Origin: Chaenocephalus aceratus
Taxonomy: Eukaryota; Chordata; Actinopteri; Perciformes; Channichthyidae
Direction of reading: 5' to 3'
Assembly: GCA_023974075.1 (NCBI GenBank)
Contig: CM043798.1
Coordinates: forward strand, 8,387,673 to 8,451,672
Length of the DNA: 64,000 bases
Made by a program: the position numbers and the translations under genes. The notes beneath the pieces are model-generated. The model was given only the letters and a program-made list of their open reading frames with translations, was not told the DNA's origin and did no database searches. Below, piece by piece: positions 10,265 to 22,373 of the stretch; the stretch's first letter is position 1; the number at the start of each line of letters is the position of its first letter.

Positions 10265-10870
10265 TATTCCAACCCAGTCTCACATCTAAACGTGTAATGA
10301 CTACGTTGGTCCACAACTTGAGACGTAGTATTTCTACAAAAACGCCTGAAATTGTAGGATGCCTTCGTTTTTTTTCCACCATTCATTTCCAATGGCTGGC
10401 ATCTACAGTATGTCACGTGATCTTCAAATGTCTCCCCGCAGAAAAAAAAACATGGCTGACCTTCGTTTTATTCTCGGTGGAAAATGCCTATTTTAAGGTT
10501 AGTTTGGCCATTAAAATGCGTTTTGATGTCATTTGATGCAAGAAATATGAGTTGTTATTTCAGATGTGTGCAGTGGATGTACATGATCTTTAGTTTGCTA
10601 GTTATTATGAAGATTACTTCAGGAAATTGTGTCCATACCACGTTTTCATTGTTACCAAGGTGGTTGCTAGGGACGCTGCTATCGATATTATTTCTGTTAT
10701 GTTGTGTAACTGTTTAATGGTGTAATCTTTATTGCTACCCCCCTTCCCCGTCAATGTATAGTGTTGGTCCACAGCGCAAACGTATTAGTTTAACAAAATC
10801 TGCATCTAAAATTGTGGCAAAGATACGTTATTTTTCCCTGTGCAATTCTCCAACCCAGTCTCACATCTCA
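10265..10870. repeat. Possible DNA-transposon remnant bounded by CCAACCCAGTCTCACATCT
   Basis: CCAACCCAGTCTCACATCT occurs at 10269 and again at 10852, in the same orientation. The space between is AT-rich with no homology I recognise. It could be one element with repeats or two partial copies. Confidence 0.35.
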
Positions 10871-11488
10871 CATCACATCGTCATAAATAAATACCGGAAA
10901 CAGACGTAGGCAAGATCCTCAGTTCGGTGATTGGATGGTTTAGCCGCAATGCACGTTGGGAAATGGTGTTTATGCGATGTGATATCCGGAATTTTTTTTT
11001 AAAATAAAATAATACTTTATTCCGAGTGTGCTTGCTTTTCTCTTTGAAAGTCATCACATAACGGCATTGTAATACACGGTTCGGCTGCATTAAATATTAC
11101 ATATCTGCCGTAGGTCTCTATTTATAGAGCCCTGATGAGAAGACTTCTAGACAAACATGAGGAACTGCCGCCAAAACTGAATACGTGACGTGGATCATAA
11201 ATATGTCAGCAATTAAACAACATCTTTCATTTCTTTTCACACAATACGTCTCGCAGTATCAACACTAATTCGGCTGACTTTTACATTTGATCCAGCTGAT
11301 ATAAAGGGACACCTAGTGGTTAAAGCACATTATTGAATTTTATTATTTTTATTATTAGATATTAATAGTTCCTATAAAGTATATTCATTACTCGTTATTC
11401 TCTACTAATAGTTAATTAAAGACTGTATATAATGACTATTTTGCACATCCCTTTCAAGATTTCAAGATTTTCTAAGATTTATTGACAT
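10871..11488. other. Intergenic, no gene seen
   Basis: AT-rich sequence with no convincing ORF, RNA gene or complete repeat. Confidence 0.55.
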
Positions 11489-11493
11489 ATCAT

Positions 11494-11980
<487 letters not shown>

Positions 11981-12044
11981 ATCATATACACAACTATGGT
12001 GTAGTTATGCAGTGAATGAAAAACTTGGGTCGCAGGTTCCTCAA

Positions 12045-12248
12045 CAGTGCATTACAAGACATCTATCAATATGTGTGTGTATACCTCCAGCAATGTTAAC
12101 TATGTTGAAGCACTTATTTTAACTGATATTATACATATGTATTATACTCTTATAAGATGTATGTAGATAGTTTGAGAAATGTGCAGAATATGACAGTTTT
12201 AATGGTGGAGGTATACACACATATTGATAGATGTCTTGTAATACACTG
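12045..12248. mobile_element. Foldback MITE
   Basis: Long inverted arms: CAGTGCATTACAAGACATCTATCAATATG...GTATACCTCC at the left and the complement ending TGTCTTGTAATACACTG at the right, about 50 bases each. The arms surround a ~100-base AT-rich loop. It has no ORF. Confidence 0.8.
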
Positions 12249-12442
12249 TGTATAGTTATGTTATGGACTTAAAATAAAATTTGCTGAATACAGTAGCATA
12301 TAATAGTCATAGTGTATATTTGTATCAGTCAGGTGGCTTACATTTATTTTCCAAATAAAATCCGAGGCATCTAGGTTGTAGGTTGTGGGATAGTGACGTA
12401 ATTGAAGCGACACACACACTGCAGAGAGAGTGACTTTCTAGA

Positions 12443-12607
12443 ATGGCGCAAAAAAGGATTTTGGATTTTTTTTTTTTAACAAACAACCCAATAAAAAGAG
12501 TGGACCACCAGCTACTCCTCAGCCTACCACCTCTACAACTCCTCCATCTACTTGTGAGCCACCGGAGTCAGGAACTACGAGAACTTCTCCCATTACCACC
12601 AGCGATA
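12443..12607 (+). pseudogene. Probable degenerate start of a hAT-family transposase
   Basis: ATG 12443 opens MAQKRILDFFF followed by a T(9) tract, then a Pro/Thr-rich stretch in another frame. Short KR-x-L-x-x-F-F starts are common in fish hAT (ZMYM-like) transposases. The T-tract probably carries an indel, because the more protein-like frame changes across it. The duplicated segment at 12608-12750 follows. I would not call this a functional gene. Confidence 0.35.
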
Positions 12608-12750
12608 ATGGATTTTCACTTTCACAGATTTTCCTGTTTTTCACCAGGAGACAGTCTAATGTCTCAGCCTTGGCGTTTTGCCTCTCAGGAACCTTGCTTT
12701 CTTCTCTCGGCCCTCCCACACATTCCCGCCTTTATCTCCACCCTCCTTCA
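12608..12750 (+). repeat. 143-bp duplicated segment, copy B
   Basis: Near-identical to 9935-10077, differing for example at TCTAATG versus TCTCATG and GGCGTTT versus GGCATTT. The flanks differ, so the shared block itself was copied or both belong to one repeat family. Confidence 0.8.
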
Positions 12751-12799
12751 GTTCGAGGATGAGGGTAATATTAAGCCCTTTTATACTATCAAAAAATAC

Positions 12800-13802
12800 T
12801 AATAGCGACAGTGTTGTGAAGTCTTGCCAAAGAATGATGCAGGGAAATGTAATTTGCATGTTGGGTTTCTCACCATGGATCCTTTGAGGCTCAAGCCAGA
12901 GCAAATGGAACATTAGAATGTCATGTATTGGAATATTGCCATTTTACCGTTCATGCATAATTTCTACAATTGACTGAACTAACATCAGGAGGCAGGTTAA
13001 GAATTTCATTTCACTTAGCACAGCTTATGAAATCTATCTTGAGACTCTCATTGTAACAGGCTTAAACAAGGCAGTAAGTCTGGCAAGAAAGAAAAAAGTA
13101 CAAAATGCAGGTGTTAAATGTTGCAGTGGGCTTTCTTATCTGGGATATTTCTGTCTGGCAGTCATTCATGACCTTCATAGTGCTTGCAGTCCTTCAAGAG
13201 TGGACAACAAAAAGGGAATGACCTGACAGCTTGGTTGAAACTCATGCTATACTGTCCAGGCACATATATGTCAAACCTGCTCAATATTAATCTCAAGTAC
13301 ACAGTATGTACTGTAATTGCCTAAATGCAGTGGTGTAAAGTAACAAAGTACATATATTGGTAACACATTTGTGTGACTGTTTTTAATTAGCCACTTTTTA
13401 AAAACACATAAGAGCTATAATTTCACTAAATTCACTTGTAGGGTATTTACTGCCATAAATCAAATAGTAAAACACAACATTAATAAGTCTTGTGGTAACT
13501 TGATAACTTATTTCAGGTACTAACCAAAAACCCATTCAGAAAACCCATTGACCTCAAGACGAGGGAACCAGATGTGCACAAATGCTGACTCATGTTTTAG
13601 CTTTTGGACTAATTTCTGTAGCATTCTGGATAATGTATTTTCATTCGATAACCACTGTCAATGTTCCCCAGCTTGAATGTATCAATTTAACTATATTCGT
13701 TTTTGTTAGGTATTTTTATTGTATTTGTATGTATTCTGGCTAGATTATCTGCTAAAGCTAATAGCATGTTTTAAAAATGTCATTACAGTAATGACTTTTC
13801 AT
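12800..13802. other. Intergenic, no gene seen
   Basis: AT-rich DNA with no convincing ORF or complete repeat. Confidence 0.55.
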
Positions 13803-15407
13803 CAGAGGTGGGAAGTAACTAAGTACATTTACTCAAGTACTTTACTAAAGTAACATTTTGAGAGATTTGTACTTTACTTGAGTATTTTCCTTTGTTGCTA
13901 CTTTGTACTTCTACTCCACTACAATTCAGAGGTACATGGTGTACTTGTACTTCACTACATTTATACCTTAGGTTACTTTACAGATTTGGATTAATGATAT
14001 GAAATATAATCAAGTCTTAAATCAGACTTTAGTTCCACCTGGAGTAAATTCACAAGCTACCCTGCACTCTAAAAACAAATGCCTTGGCTCAACAAAGAAA
14101 ATCAATGCAACAGTTTGCATCGATGTTTATTGAGTTAAGACAACTTCTAATGAAATTGTCTTAAAGCAACAAAGTTATTTGAGTTAGGGGAGAAGGCTTT
14201 TCTTCTACAATCAGAGGTGTTTTTAATTACGACTTACTTAATAATTGGTATTATAAACACAAGTTTTGAAGATAAATAACACAAATTTAAATTGCCCCAC
14301 AAATAATAAATAAACACATTAGCCATATTACCATGGGACATGGGGACACAGCAAATACATGCTGCCATCACAACGAAGTTAGAGGCCTTTGCATATTTAA
14401 AACCAGTGCCAAATATGTCAAATCAAACAAACTCTCAATGGCCACCAATCTGCAGATCACACACATCAATTTTACAAAAGATGTAACAAAGATGTTTGCA
14501 CAGCCGACAGTCATTATTTCAAACTGTATGAACACATTTAATGCAGAATGCTTGCTCATTCATTTGTTTCCCTCGACCACGATGGTTGCCATCGTATGGT
14601 CAGATCCTGGGGTGGAAGGCGATATTCATGTCCTTTTGAAGCACATTAAATAATAGGTTAGCGCATAAGAGATAATGAATTAGGTAATTGCATACTTTTT
14701 AAAACTCTTAGCTAATTCAGAGCCATTATTACCAGCTGCTAAAGCAACACTGGTATTGTTTTCACCTATTGAGTCTGCATGTGTGTGTCGTCATGGCAAT
14801 GTGGTCCTGAAGACACACAGAGGTGCTTTTGAGTACTTTGCCTAGTGTTTAAATGCATGTGAACAGATTTTGTCAATCACAATCGTGCAAGTTTTAGTGT
14901 ACCTTCTCATCTGTTTCGCAGGTTCCATACAATATGTGAACTGGTTAAGTGAAGAGCAGAAGCCACTTTTCAAATGTTACACAATCCTTTTCCCGTGCCA
15001 TTGCTGTCAACACCTATCCATGCTGAACGTTGCTAAGATTTTATTGATTGGGGTGTGGCCGAGAGTGCAATATGCTTCAAAATGTAGCTGACAGAGAGCA
15101 GTGCTTTTGTCAGAGAGCACTGTGCCCATGGATTTTATTTGATTTCAAGATTTTTAATTACGCCGCTAAACTCCTTGAAAAGGTCCTCTTCCTTTTCTCC
15201 AAGGTACACGACAAGGCAGCGGATGGCTATAGTTCTCTGCGTATTTCAATTGTATTGTGCTATTTTTGAAAAAGGAAAAAAAGAGAAATGACCTAAATGA
15301 ATATATTCTGAATGGGTGACTGCCAACAACTTGCATTTCAATGACAACTCTAAATAACGATCCTACCTCAAGAAGCATGTCCTTGATCTGCTTCACCGAG
15401 ATTCATT

Positions 15408-15475
15408 CTTAACTGTGGGAACTTGTCCAGGCATGTTAAGTGGGATTGGACTTGAAATCCTTAACTCAAGGTGTA
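15408..15475 (+). repeat. 68-bp direct repeat, left copy
   Basis: CTTAACTGTGGGAACTTGTCC...CTCAAGGTGTA matches 16772-16839 with one mismatch. The two copies bracket the L2 fragment and so may be an unusually long target duplication. Confidence 0.85.
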
Positions 15476-15479
15476 CAAT

Positions 15480-16575
15480 CCTGCTATACTGGCTCCAAAA
15501 TGGTGGAATGAGCTCCCCATTGAAGTCAGGACAGCAGATAGCTTACACACCGTCCGGCGCTGACTGAAAACTCATCTCTTTCGACTCCAATTCCAAATCC
15601 GATAGAACTATTAACAAAGCACTTATGGCGCGTTTCCACTGCAGGCCTCGCACGGCCTCGCTCGGTTTGGTTAGGCCTTATTAGGCCCGGCTCACTTTAA
15701 TACTGCGCTTCCATTACAGTTTAGGAACTGGGGTAGTAACTATAGTAACGTAGTGTAGGCGGAGCCGTGACGTCATCTTCAATGAGAGCCCCAGAAAAAC
15801 AACACAGCCGTTAGCTCTTAGCACTCAGAGCTCACAGCTCCTCATATCTGTTCAGAAACTAGACAAAAGTTAAACAAGTACAAACCACAGACTGTCTGTG
15901 TCCTGGCGAATACAGTCGCTGGTTTATTTATGTCTGGAGGCCGTTGTTGTGAGTGTGGACGGTCGGAGCATATATAACGTTAGCTTAGCCAAGCTACATT
16001 TAGAAAACACGCATTTTAAAAGGGTTTTTTCGCCTGCCGTCTGTCTGCAGACTTGTCAAAGCATAAATTCATGGTTTTTACTAACCGGTATCAGTATGTT
16101 GTTACTTTGGCATCATTTTGAAACGTGTATTACAATTAAATCACGGTCAAATATGTTCATCTTGTTGCAGTTGTAGCCCCCTTGCCAGCGATTCTCTCTC
16201 TAGTTTAGCATACTCAGCCCGACTCAGCCTGGTTGTTCCTGGCCCTAGAACCACGATTTAGTCGGGCCAGAAAAAAGGTGAAAAAGTAGCCCCGGGCCAA
16301 AACTAGGCCAAGTGGAAACGCAACCAAAAACGGGCCCCGCACGGCTCGGCACGCTTAAAGCGAGCTACCCGCTGCAGTGGAAACGCGCCATTATATACTA
16401 ATAAAGGACTGGCCAGTTGAGTAGCACTTGAAATGTTTTTTGCTCTATGAAACCTGATGTACTTATATGATTCTGTTTTCTTCAAGTTTGTATTTTGTTG
16501 GTCGAACGCACTTATTGTAAGTCGCTTTGGATAAAAGCGTCAGCTAAATGCAATGTAATGTAATGTAATGTAATA
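15480..16575 (+). pseudogene. L2-like LINE 3' end, interrupted by a Harbinger MITE
   Basis: This translates near its start as [20 protein letters not shown], the C-terminal motif of the same L2 family seen at 27742-28474. It then runs (after the MITE at 15626-16390) into the typical 3' tail GTCGCTTTGGATAAAAGCGTC and an (AATGT)n repeat at ~16550-16573. The 5' part is missing. It is non-functional. Confidence 0.75.
15626..16390. mobile_element. PIF/Harbinger MITE, TTA target duplication
   Basis: The ends are TGGCGCGTTTCCACTGCAGG and the complement CTGCAGTGGAAACGCGCCA. A perfect TTA duplication flanks it (15623-15625, 16391-16393). The TIR is a close relative of the TIR of the full Harbinger element at 31597-36166, which could be its source of transposase. 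It lies inside the L2 copy. No transposase ORF. Confidence 0.9.
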
Positions 16576-16771
16576 AAAGCGATATCACAATAGTAACCAA
16601 AGTATGTTTACTCTCACAGTAGCCTCTACTACTTTGTATCCTCTCACAGAACTATTCACAGTTCAAAGGCTGCTAAGTTTGCCTATACAGTGCAACTACA
16701 AGGCTATCTACGGTATTTGAATGACAAAAGATGACACTCCCTTAAAATGTCCTTTGTATATTTCTATTTGT

Positions 16772-16839
16772 CTTAACTGTGGGAACTTGTCCAGGCATGT
16801 TAAGTGGGAGTGGACTTGAAATCCTTAACTCAAGGTGTA
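16772..16839 (+). repeat. 68-bp direct repeat, right copy
   Basis: Partner of 15408-15475. About 200 bases of non-LINE sequence (16576-16771) separate the LINE tail from this copy. Confidence 0.85.
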
Positions 16840-17313
16840 GAACAATTAAGTTATCAAGCCAATTGCATTACTTACTACAACTTGAATTTAGTTTTAAGTC
16901 AATTAACACAGAAATCAGAGTTCAAATGACACACAATATTAAGTTGATGTAATTACCAACATTATTACGTCAACACAACTTATAAATTAATGTTTGCAAC
17001 TTAAAATGTTTATCGAAATCAATTAACTCACATTTTTATTTGCAACCATGCATTTAATTAAGTGGAGGTGAAAGGTCGCCTGAATTCGTTTTTAGAGTGT
17101 GCAGTATACAAAGTCATTATAACTAGATGCACCTTCACCAGCTTTGATAACACTTTAATGATCAATCATTATTAAACATATCACATATATTATTTTGAAA
17201 TGGACCAATCTGCACAATGACTACTTTTACTTTTGGTACTTTAAGTATATTTTGATTACAGGACTTTTACTTGTAGCAGCGTATTCATACACTCTGGTAC
17301 TTCTACATTTACT

Positions 17314-17510
17314 CAGGGCCGTCGCTCCCTACAGGCCGATCATGCAGACTGCGTGGGGCTTCACCTTGCGGAGGGGGCTTCATCTTGTGGAGGGTGCCTC
17401 AACTGAGCCGAAAATGCGGCGCACCTATGCGTTTATGCGCGTGGCACGGCACAGTTTCGCAGCTGCGAGGCTCCACTCGCCCCCCCCGTCCCCGTACATC
17501 AAGTCAAAAA
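17314..17510 (+). mobile_element. Truncated hAT MITE (CAGGGCCGTC family), copy 1
   Basis: It starts CAGGGCCGTCGCTCCCTACAGGC and matches the left part of the complete copy at 51843-52084 (GATCATGCAGACTGCGTGGGGC, CAACTGAGCCG). The right end is absent; the sequence continues into unrelated AT-rich DNA. Confidence 0.7.
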
Positions 17511-18124
17511 AGATTGGATCAGATTGCAATGGAAGCTTTTGGAAGCCTCATATCTGATGTTGTTTTTTAGGGTTTTATGCCTCAGTTGCCCTGTGAAGAA
17601 TTCCTCGTTCCCTATTTTTGATCTTGACAGTTTACATTTTCCACCAATACTGACACACATTCCCAGATGGTTTCTTGTCATATTGAATCATTTTGTGACA
17701 TTGCAGTAAAGTTACTTTTTGTATTGCTGAAATAATAAATAGAAAAATGTATGCAACTTATTGTCTTTTCTTCTGACCTTGTCTATCTATCATCACCTGG
17801 ACGTCGGAGGACTAATCATTATATCATATTCAATAGTATCAATACATTTTCTTACACCCAGTTGCTGACATGTAGTTGTATCTTGATCCATATTAACTGA
17901 TTGATTTGAAGTCCCACTTCTACAGTACTTACTTTTTTCTGTTAACAGGTTGCAGGAATTCTTAAACAAAACAACATATTTCAGATTAACATGATCATAT
18001 TGGGCAAGCCAGGGAAGGTTTTTGTTCGAAAATGTTAATTACTATATCAATGTGAAATGTGTTACATAACAGCAGGCCCGGTTCCAGAACAAAATGACTG
18101 AGGGTGCATCTGAGATTAGAGAGG
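17511..18124. other. Intergenic, no gene seen
   Basis: Only short random ORFs. CAGGCCCGGTTCCAGAACAAAATGA at ~18074 resembles the start of another hAT repeat. Confidence 0.5.
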
Positions 18125-18385
18125 GTGCAGTGGTAAAGGGCCATTTTTATAAGTGGGGAGTGGACCTAACACCCTCTAGGGGGTCCTCACCTCCTCTGGG
18201 GGGGTCCGGGGGCATGTTCCCGGGAAGATTTTTTTTTTAAAGTATTGAAGTTAAAAGCATCAATCTGGTGCACTTTGAGAGCAAAATAAAGAGATCTATG
18301 GATAAATCTCAACACCCATATGAAACAGAACTGTAAACAGATTTAGTTTTTCTTTATGGATATTTTACAAAACAATCCCCTTTGG
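18125..18385 (+). repeat. Dispersed repeat family, copy 2 of 4
   Basis: Same text as 7262-7500, with the GGGGGTCCGGGGGCATGTTCCCGGGAAGA variant and a T-tract. Confidence 0.75.
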
Positions 18386-19377
18386 AAGCCCTCGCGCTGT
18401 AAAAAGCACGACCAATCATCTGAGCCGGCCCGGCTAAAGTAACTGGATGGCCTACCTGCCTGTCAGCCTTCCATCTGTGCACAAACTTATCTCGTGCCCT
18501 CATTGGTCATGTGCGCGTTCGTGTGTGTTGGAGGAGGGACTCTGTAAGAAAGTCTGAAGGAAGAGGCATATTTTTTCCGGTTGTGTACTTTCAAATTCTA
18601 GCGCACTCGAGCTGGTTTCTCCATTCTTACCTACCCTACCTTTAACTCTTTTTAGGGTGCAGCTATATGTTTTATTTATTTCAAAGTGGGCCCATTTTAA
18701 TAATGTTTTTTTTCCCTTCAAATGTGCAGAGGACTCCCCAAGTGCTGTGTTTAATTTATTTTAAAGTAGGCCTGTGTATTATTTTTAATTCTCCTTATAA
18801 GAGTTCTTTGTTTCTTATTAGAGGTTAACAGTTTTATATCATGTAATAAATAGCCTAATAAATGCAATTTTTTTTTAGTTTTTGTCTGATATAACAATAA
18901 AAAACTATGAAATATGTTTTGCGGCTCCAGACAAAAAAATGTTTTGGAAAAAAGAGCAAAATGGCTCTTTTGGTCAAAAAGGTTGCAGACCCCTGTCCTA
19001 GGGAAATGATCGGATAAATTCTAATCCAGGACAAATTCAGCCCACATCCAATATGATGCTAAATTGCGAAGAAAATAGTTGCTAGCTCAAACGGGGAGCT
19101 TGTAAGCTAACGGAGAATGTATCATTTTTGGCGATTTACATGTCATAAATTAATCCAAACTACACTACATTTCCATTTTTGGAAACATTTACAAAGTCGC
19201 AACGTAACTCCGAATGACCTAACATTTTGCACACTTATTTGGGTGGACCTACTCTACATATTATCTCCATGAACTAGTTGGAACAACTTCATTTTTGGAG
19301 TAATCAACTTAAAAACTTGTGTTTATGCTACCAATTATTAAGTAAGTGGTAATTAAAAACACCTCTGATTCAATCAA
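18386..19377. other. Intergenic repeat debris
   Basis: This contains a hAT right end ending GGTTGCAGACCCCTG at ~18993 (its partner left end was not found). It also holds a 59-base segment (19310-19368) that is the reverse complement of 14207-14265. No gene is seen. Confidence 0.5.
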
Positions 19378-19850
19378 TCAATGTTTATTTATATAGCCCA
19401 ATATCACAAATGTTACATTTGTCTCAGTGGACTTCACAGTTTGTACAGAATATCAGTATGACAATACGACACCCTCTGTCCTTAGACCCTCACATCGTAC
19501 AAGGAAAAACTTCCAGAGAAAACCCACAGTTTAAGGGGGAAAAATGGGAGAAACCTCAGGGAGAGCAACAGAGGAGGGATCCCTCTCCCAGGACGGACAG
19601 ACGTGCAATAGATGCCGTGTGTAAATTGAAAAGATAATAAATTTGCAACATAGGTAGTCCAAATGTTTGGAAATGGATGTGTGTATAATAGGAAGATGAA
19701 TCCACGAGGATATCCATCCAGGACTTATGATCCAGGACCACAGCCACGACTCAAGATCCAGGGCTCGCGATCCAGGACACAGGACCGCAGTAACAGGATC
19801 ATCCATGACTCCGGATCCCGGCGTATATAGACACCAAAAAGAAAGAAATT
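19378..19850. repeat. Widespread teleost interspersed repeat (TTTATTTATATAGCCCAATATCACAAATG)
   Basis: A non-coding block with ATAGCCCAATATCACAAATG, GAGAAACCTCAGGGAGAGCAAC and GAGGAGGGATCCCTCTCCCAGG, text I recognise as high-copy in fish genomes and probably a LINE 3' region. No usable ORF. Confidence 0.55.
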
Positions 19851-19963
19851 TGGGGAAGCTGGGTTAATCGGAACATGAGAGTACACAGGTATAGACAGAG
19901 AGAAGGAAGAAGTAAGATGTCCCCCGACAAACTAAGCCTATATCAGCAAAACACCATCATCGT

Positions 19964-20276
19964 CAGTGTTTGCCCCGCCCCTGATTGTTTCCACCTGTGC
20001 CCACTTATCTCATGTATATATTTTCCTGTCTCCCCTTGTTAGTTGTCGGTTTGTCTTGTTCATTGTCCCAAGAAGCCAGATCCAAGCCATTGCTTAAAGA
20101 GATTCAGTGTTTTGCCTTTTTTCCTCCATGAGAGCGCTTTACTTTTGTCAGTTTGTTATTTTCTCTAAAAGAGTGATTTTGTTTTTTGCAAGTAAAGATT
20201 ATTTTTCTTCAAACCTTTTTTTGTCTCTGGGTTGTGCATTTGAGTCCTCCAAACTATTAAGTCAAGGTTCCTAACA
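19964..20276 (+). repeat. Partial left LTR of a Ty3/gypsy element
   Basis: This ends TTCCTAACA immediately before the conserved GAACGAACCGACCAGTAGGG leader. It includes GTTTGCCCCGCCCCTGATTG and a probable TATA/poly(A) region (AAGTAAAGATTATTT). The TG start of the LTR is missing. No matching right LTR is present downstream. Confidence 0.6.
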
Positions 20277-20292
20277 GAACGAACCGACCAGT

Positions 20293-21348
20293 AGGGACTC
20301 AGCCAACCCCAAGACGCTCCAGACTGCCCTGTCTGCACAGGGAAACATCATCTATCAGCACCAGGAGCAGCTAAAAACCATTAGCCATGGAGTGAAAGAC
20401 CTTTCAGATCGCCAGGAGGATTTCCAAACCTCTGTCACGTCACAGGTGAACCATCTGGCAGAACAGCTCCACAGAGTCCTCACTCATCAAGAGGCAACTT
20501 CTACAGCTCCGATTCCTGCTACGCCACCTGATGCCAATCCTGCTGCTAATCAGGCCGAGGTCAGTTTCTCTCCTGTCCCACTGCGGTTGGCATCGCCAGA
20601 GAAATATTCAGGTGCATCTGGCAACTGCAGAACCTTCCTAGTCCAGTGTGACCTGCACTACAAACTTAACCCAGCCGCGTTTGTGTCAGATGAGGCTAAA
20701 ATAGAATTTATGGTCTCCCATTTAATTGGCAGAGCTGCCGCATGGGCCACTGCGGAGTGGTCAAGAGACTCCATATGTGGATCTTTCACAGCATTCAAAG
20801 ACACTATGAGCAGGATTTTTGATCTTACCTCACCTGCCGGTGAAGCCACCCATGTACTCATGCAGCTCAAACAGCACCCACGGCCAGTATTAGATTATGC
20901 CATAGAGTTCCGTGCCATAGACAGTGGCTGGAACACCCCAGCATTAATAGACGCCTTCTGGAATGGACTCTCTGAAACCATCAAAGACCACCTGGCTCCA
21001 TTAGAACTACCACAAGACCTTGAATCTCTGATTTCCATGTCTATCCGAGTTGATAACCGCCTCAGAGAAAGAGAGAGAGAACGGCGCCGAACTGCAACAA
21101 GACATCCCAGCCACCAGGGGCGCTCTCTGGATAAGCAGCCTTCATGGGATCCCTTGTTTCACTCTTCATCAGGCCCGGCAGGAACAGCGCCATCACAGGC
21201 ACCGGAGGAGCCAATGCAGCTCGGGAGAACAAGGATTTCTCCAGAGGAAAGACGGCGCCGCCTGCAGGAGGGATGCTGCTTTTACTGTGGCCAATCGGGT
21301 CACCAGCAGGCGACATGCCCGGGAAAAGGGCATGCTCACCAACCATGA
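20293..21348 (+). pseudogene. Ty3/gypsy Gag
   Basis: This encodes the capsid/nucleocapsid polyprotein of a fish gypsy element. The frame is open for about 351 codons, from the codon AGG at 20293 (where the family would have the start ATG before GACTCAGCC) to the stop at 21346-21348. The later portion has the gag core (around PEKYSGASGNCRTFLVQC and LMQLKQHPRPVLDYAIEFR). A nucleocapsid zinc knuckle C-x2-C-x4-H-x4-C (CFYCGQSGHQQATC) lies near the C-terminus. The apparent ATG-to-AGG change removes the start; the next start-like codon in this frame is a GTG at 20392. Confidence 0.85.
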
Positions 21349-21351
21349 GGA

Positions 21352-21958
21352 GGGCGCTGGTGAGCAAGATTTCCTCTGACTATCCTCCTCGCACACTCAC
21401 CCAGGTTAAAGTCACAGCTAACAGTCAGACACATACTCTGGGGGCGCTAATTGACTCTGGGGCTGATGAAAGCCTCATAGACTGGGGTTTAGCTAAACGC
21501 CTTAATATTAAGACTGTCCCTCTCAAGCATCCTGTGAATGCCAGCGCCCTAGATGGCAGACTAATGTGTAAAGTAACTGATATTACGGAACCCATTCAAG
21601 TGACAATTGATAATAATCATGTAGAAATAATGCAGTTTCATCTATTCAATTCAGCACAACATCCGCTGATTTTGAGGTTTCCTTGGTTAAAAACACATAA
21701 CCCACATATTGATTGGTGTTCAGGACAAATTAAGGGATGGGGAGGGAATTGTGAACAGACCTGTAAGTCCGGCTATTTTCTCCACCATGCTGTCACCAAA
21801 GCCCCAGTAACCCAACTCAGCTCAGAGACCATGTCCTGTAGAGTCCCACAAACTGTTGCAGGTTCTGATAGAAGCTCAGATTTTCCTGACCTTTCCAAGG
21901 TCCCCTCATGCTACCATGACCTTAAAGAGGTTTTTAATAAAACCAAAGCTGTCACTGC
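21352..21958 (+). pseudogene. Ty3/gypsy aspartic protease and linker
   Basis: This frame overlaps the end of gag and carries the retropepsin active site in GALIDSGADESLID (Asp-Ser-Gly-Ala), followed by the LID...IDW and HPLILRFPWLKTHNPHIDW segments usual between protease and reverse transcriptase in gypsy pol. The frame stops at 21977. The homologous protein continues in a different frame from about 21945, so there is a frameshift near AAAGCTGTCACTG. Confidence 0.82.
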
Positions 21959-22373
21959 CCCCTCATCGTCTTTTTGACTGTGCCATCGACCTGCTGCCTG
22001 GCGCACCCATCCCTAGGGGGCGCTTATACTCCATCTCGGGACCGGAGCGGGCGGCCATGGACGATAACATCTCCTCCTCGTTGAAAGCGGGAATAATCTG
22101 TCCCTCTTCGTCACCTGCTGGTGCAGGATTCTTCTTTGTGGGTAAGAAGGATGGGTCGCTAAGGCCATGCATTGACTACAGCCCATTGAACAAAATAACT
22201 GTTAAGAACCGCCACCCACTCCCGCTGATGTCTTCAGCATTTGAACTGCTTCAAACAGCTAAAGTTTTTACCAAACTCGATCTTGGGAATGCTTACCACC
22301 TCGTCAGGATTAGAGAGGGAGACGAGTGGAAAACGGGGTTCAACACCCCAAGCGGACATTATGAATATCGGGT
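21945..22373 (+). pseudogene. Ty3/gypsy reverse transcriptase, N-terminal fragment
   Basis: In the second frame, [46 protein letters not shown] and [20 protein letters not shown] (motif A, with the first catalytic Asp) are clear. The match ends at GHYEYRV, just before motif B, and unrelated DNA follows. Motif C, RNase H and connection domains are absent. Confidence 0.85.

Larger units (their letters stand above)
14065..17099. mobile_element. 3.0-kb insertion with CACTCTAAAAAC terminal inverted repeats
   Basis: The ends are CACTCTAAAAAC and GTTTTTAGAGTG. The uninterrupted relative at 10077-10205 shows the host sequence CCCTGCAGTATAC. Here the left keeps CCCTG(CA) and the right resumes TGCAGTATAC, giving a 2-bp TG (or 4-bp TGCA) duplication. 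Its right ~250 bases (GTTATCAAGCCAATTGCATTAC onward) recur at 49803-50040. The superfamily is not certain. An L2 copy and a Harbinger MITE are nested inside. Confidence 0.75.
13803..17313. mobile_element. hAT-like repeat (CAGAGGTGGGAAGTAACTAAGTAC family), split by a 3-kb insertion
   Basis: The left end at 13803 reads CAGAGGTGGGAAG, followed by ACTCAAGTACT/TACTTGAGT arrays typical of a teleost hAT family. The matching right portion (GACTACTTTTACTTTTGG...TACTTCTACATTTACT) appears at 17215-17313, where it is cut by another repeat starting CAGGGCCGTCGC. The middle is interrupted at 14065-17099. Confidence 0.65.

Noticed and set aside
17195..17557. 120-codon ORF (MKWTNLHNDYFYF...)
   Set aside because: It spans the junction of two different repeats (hAT right half and CAGGGCCGTC MITE), so it is a chance fusion.
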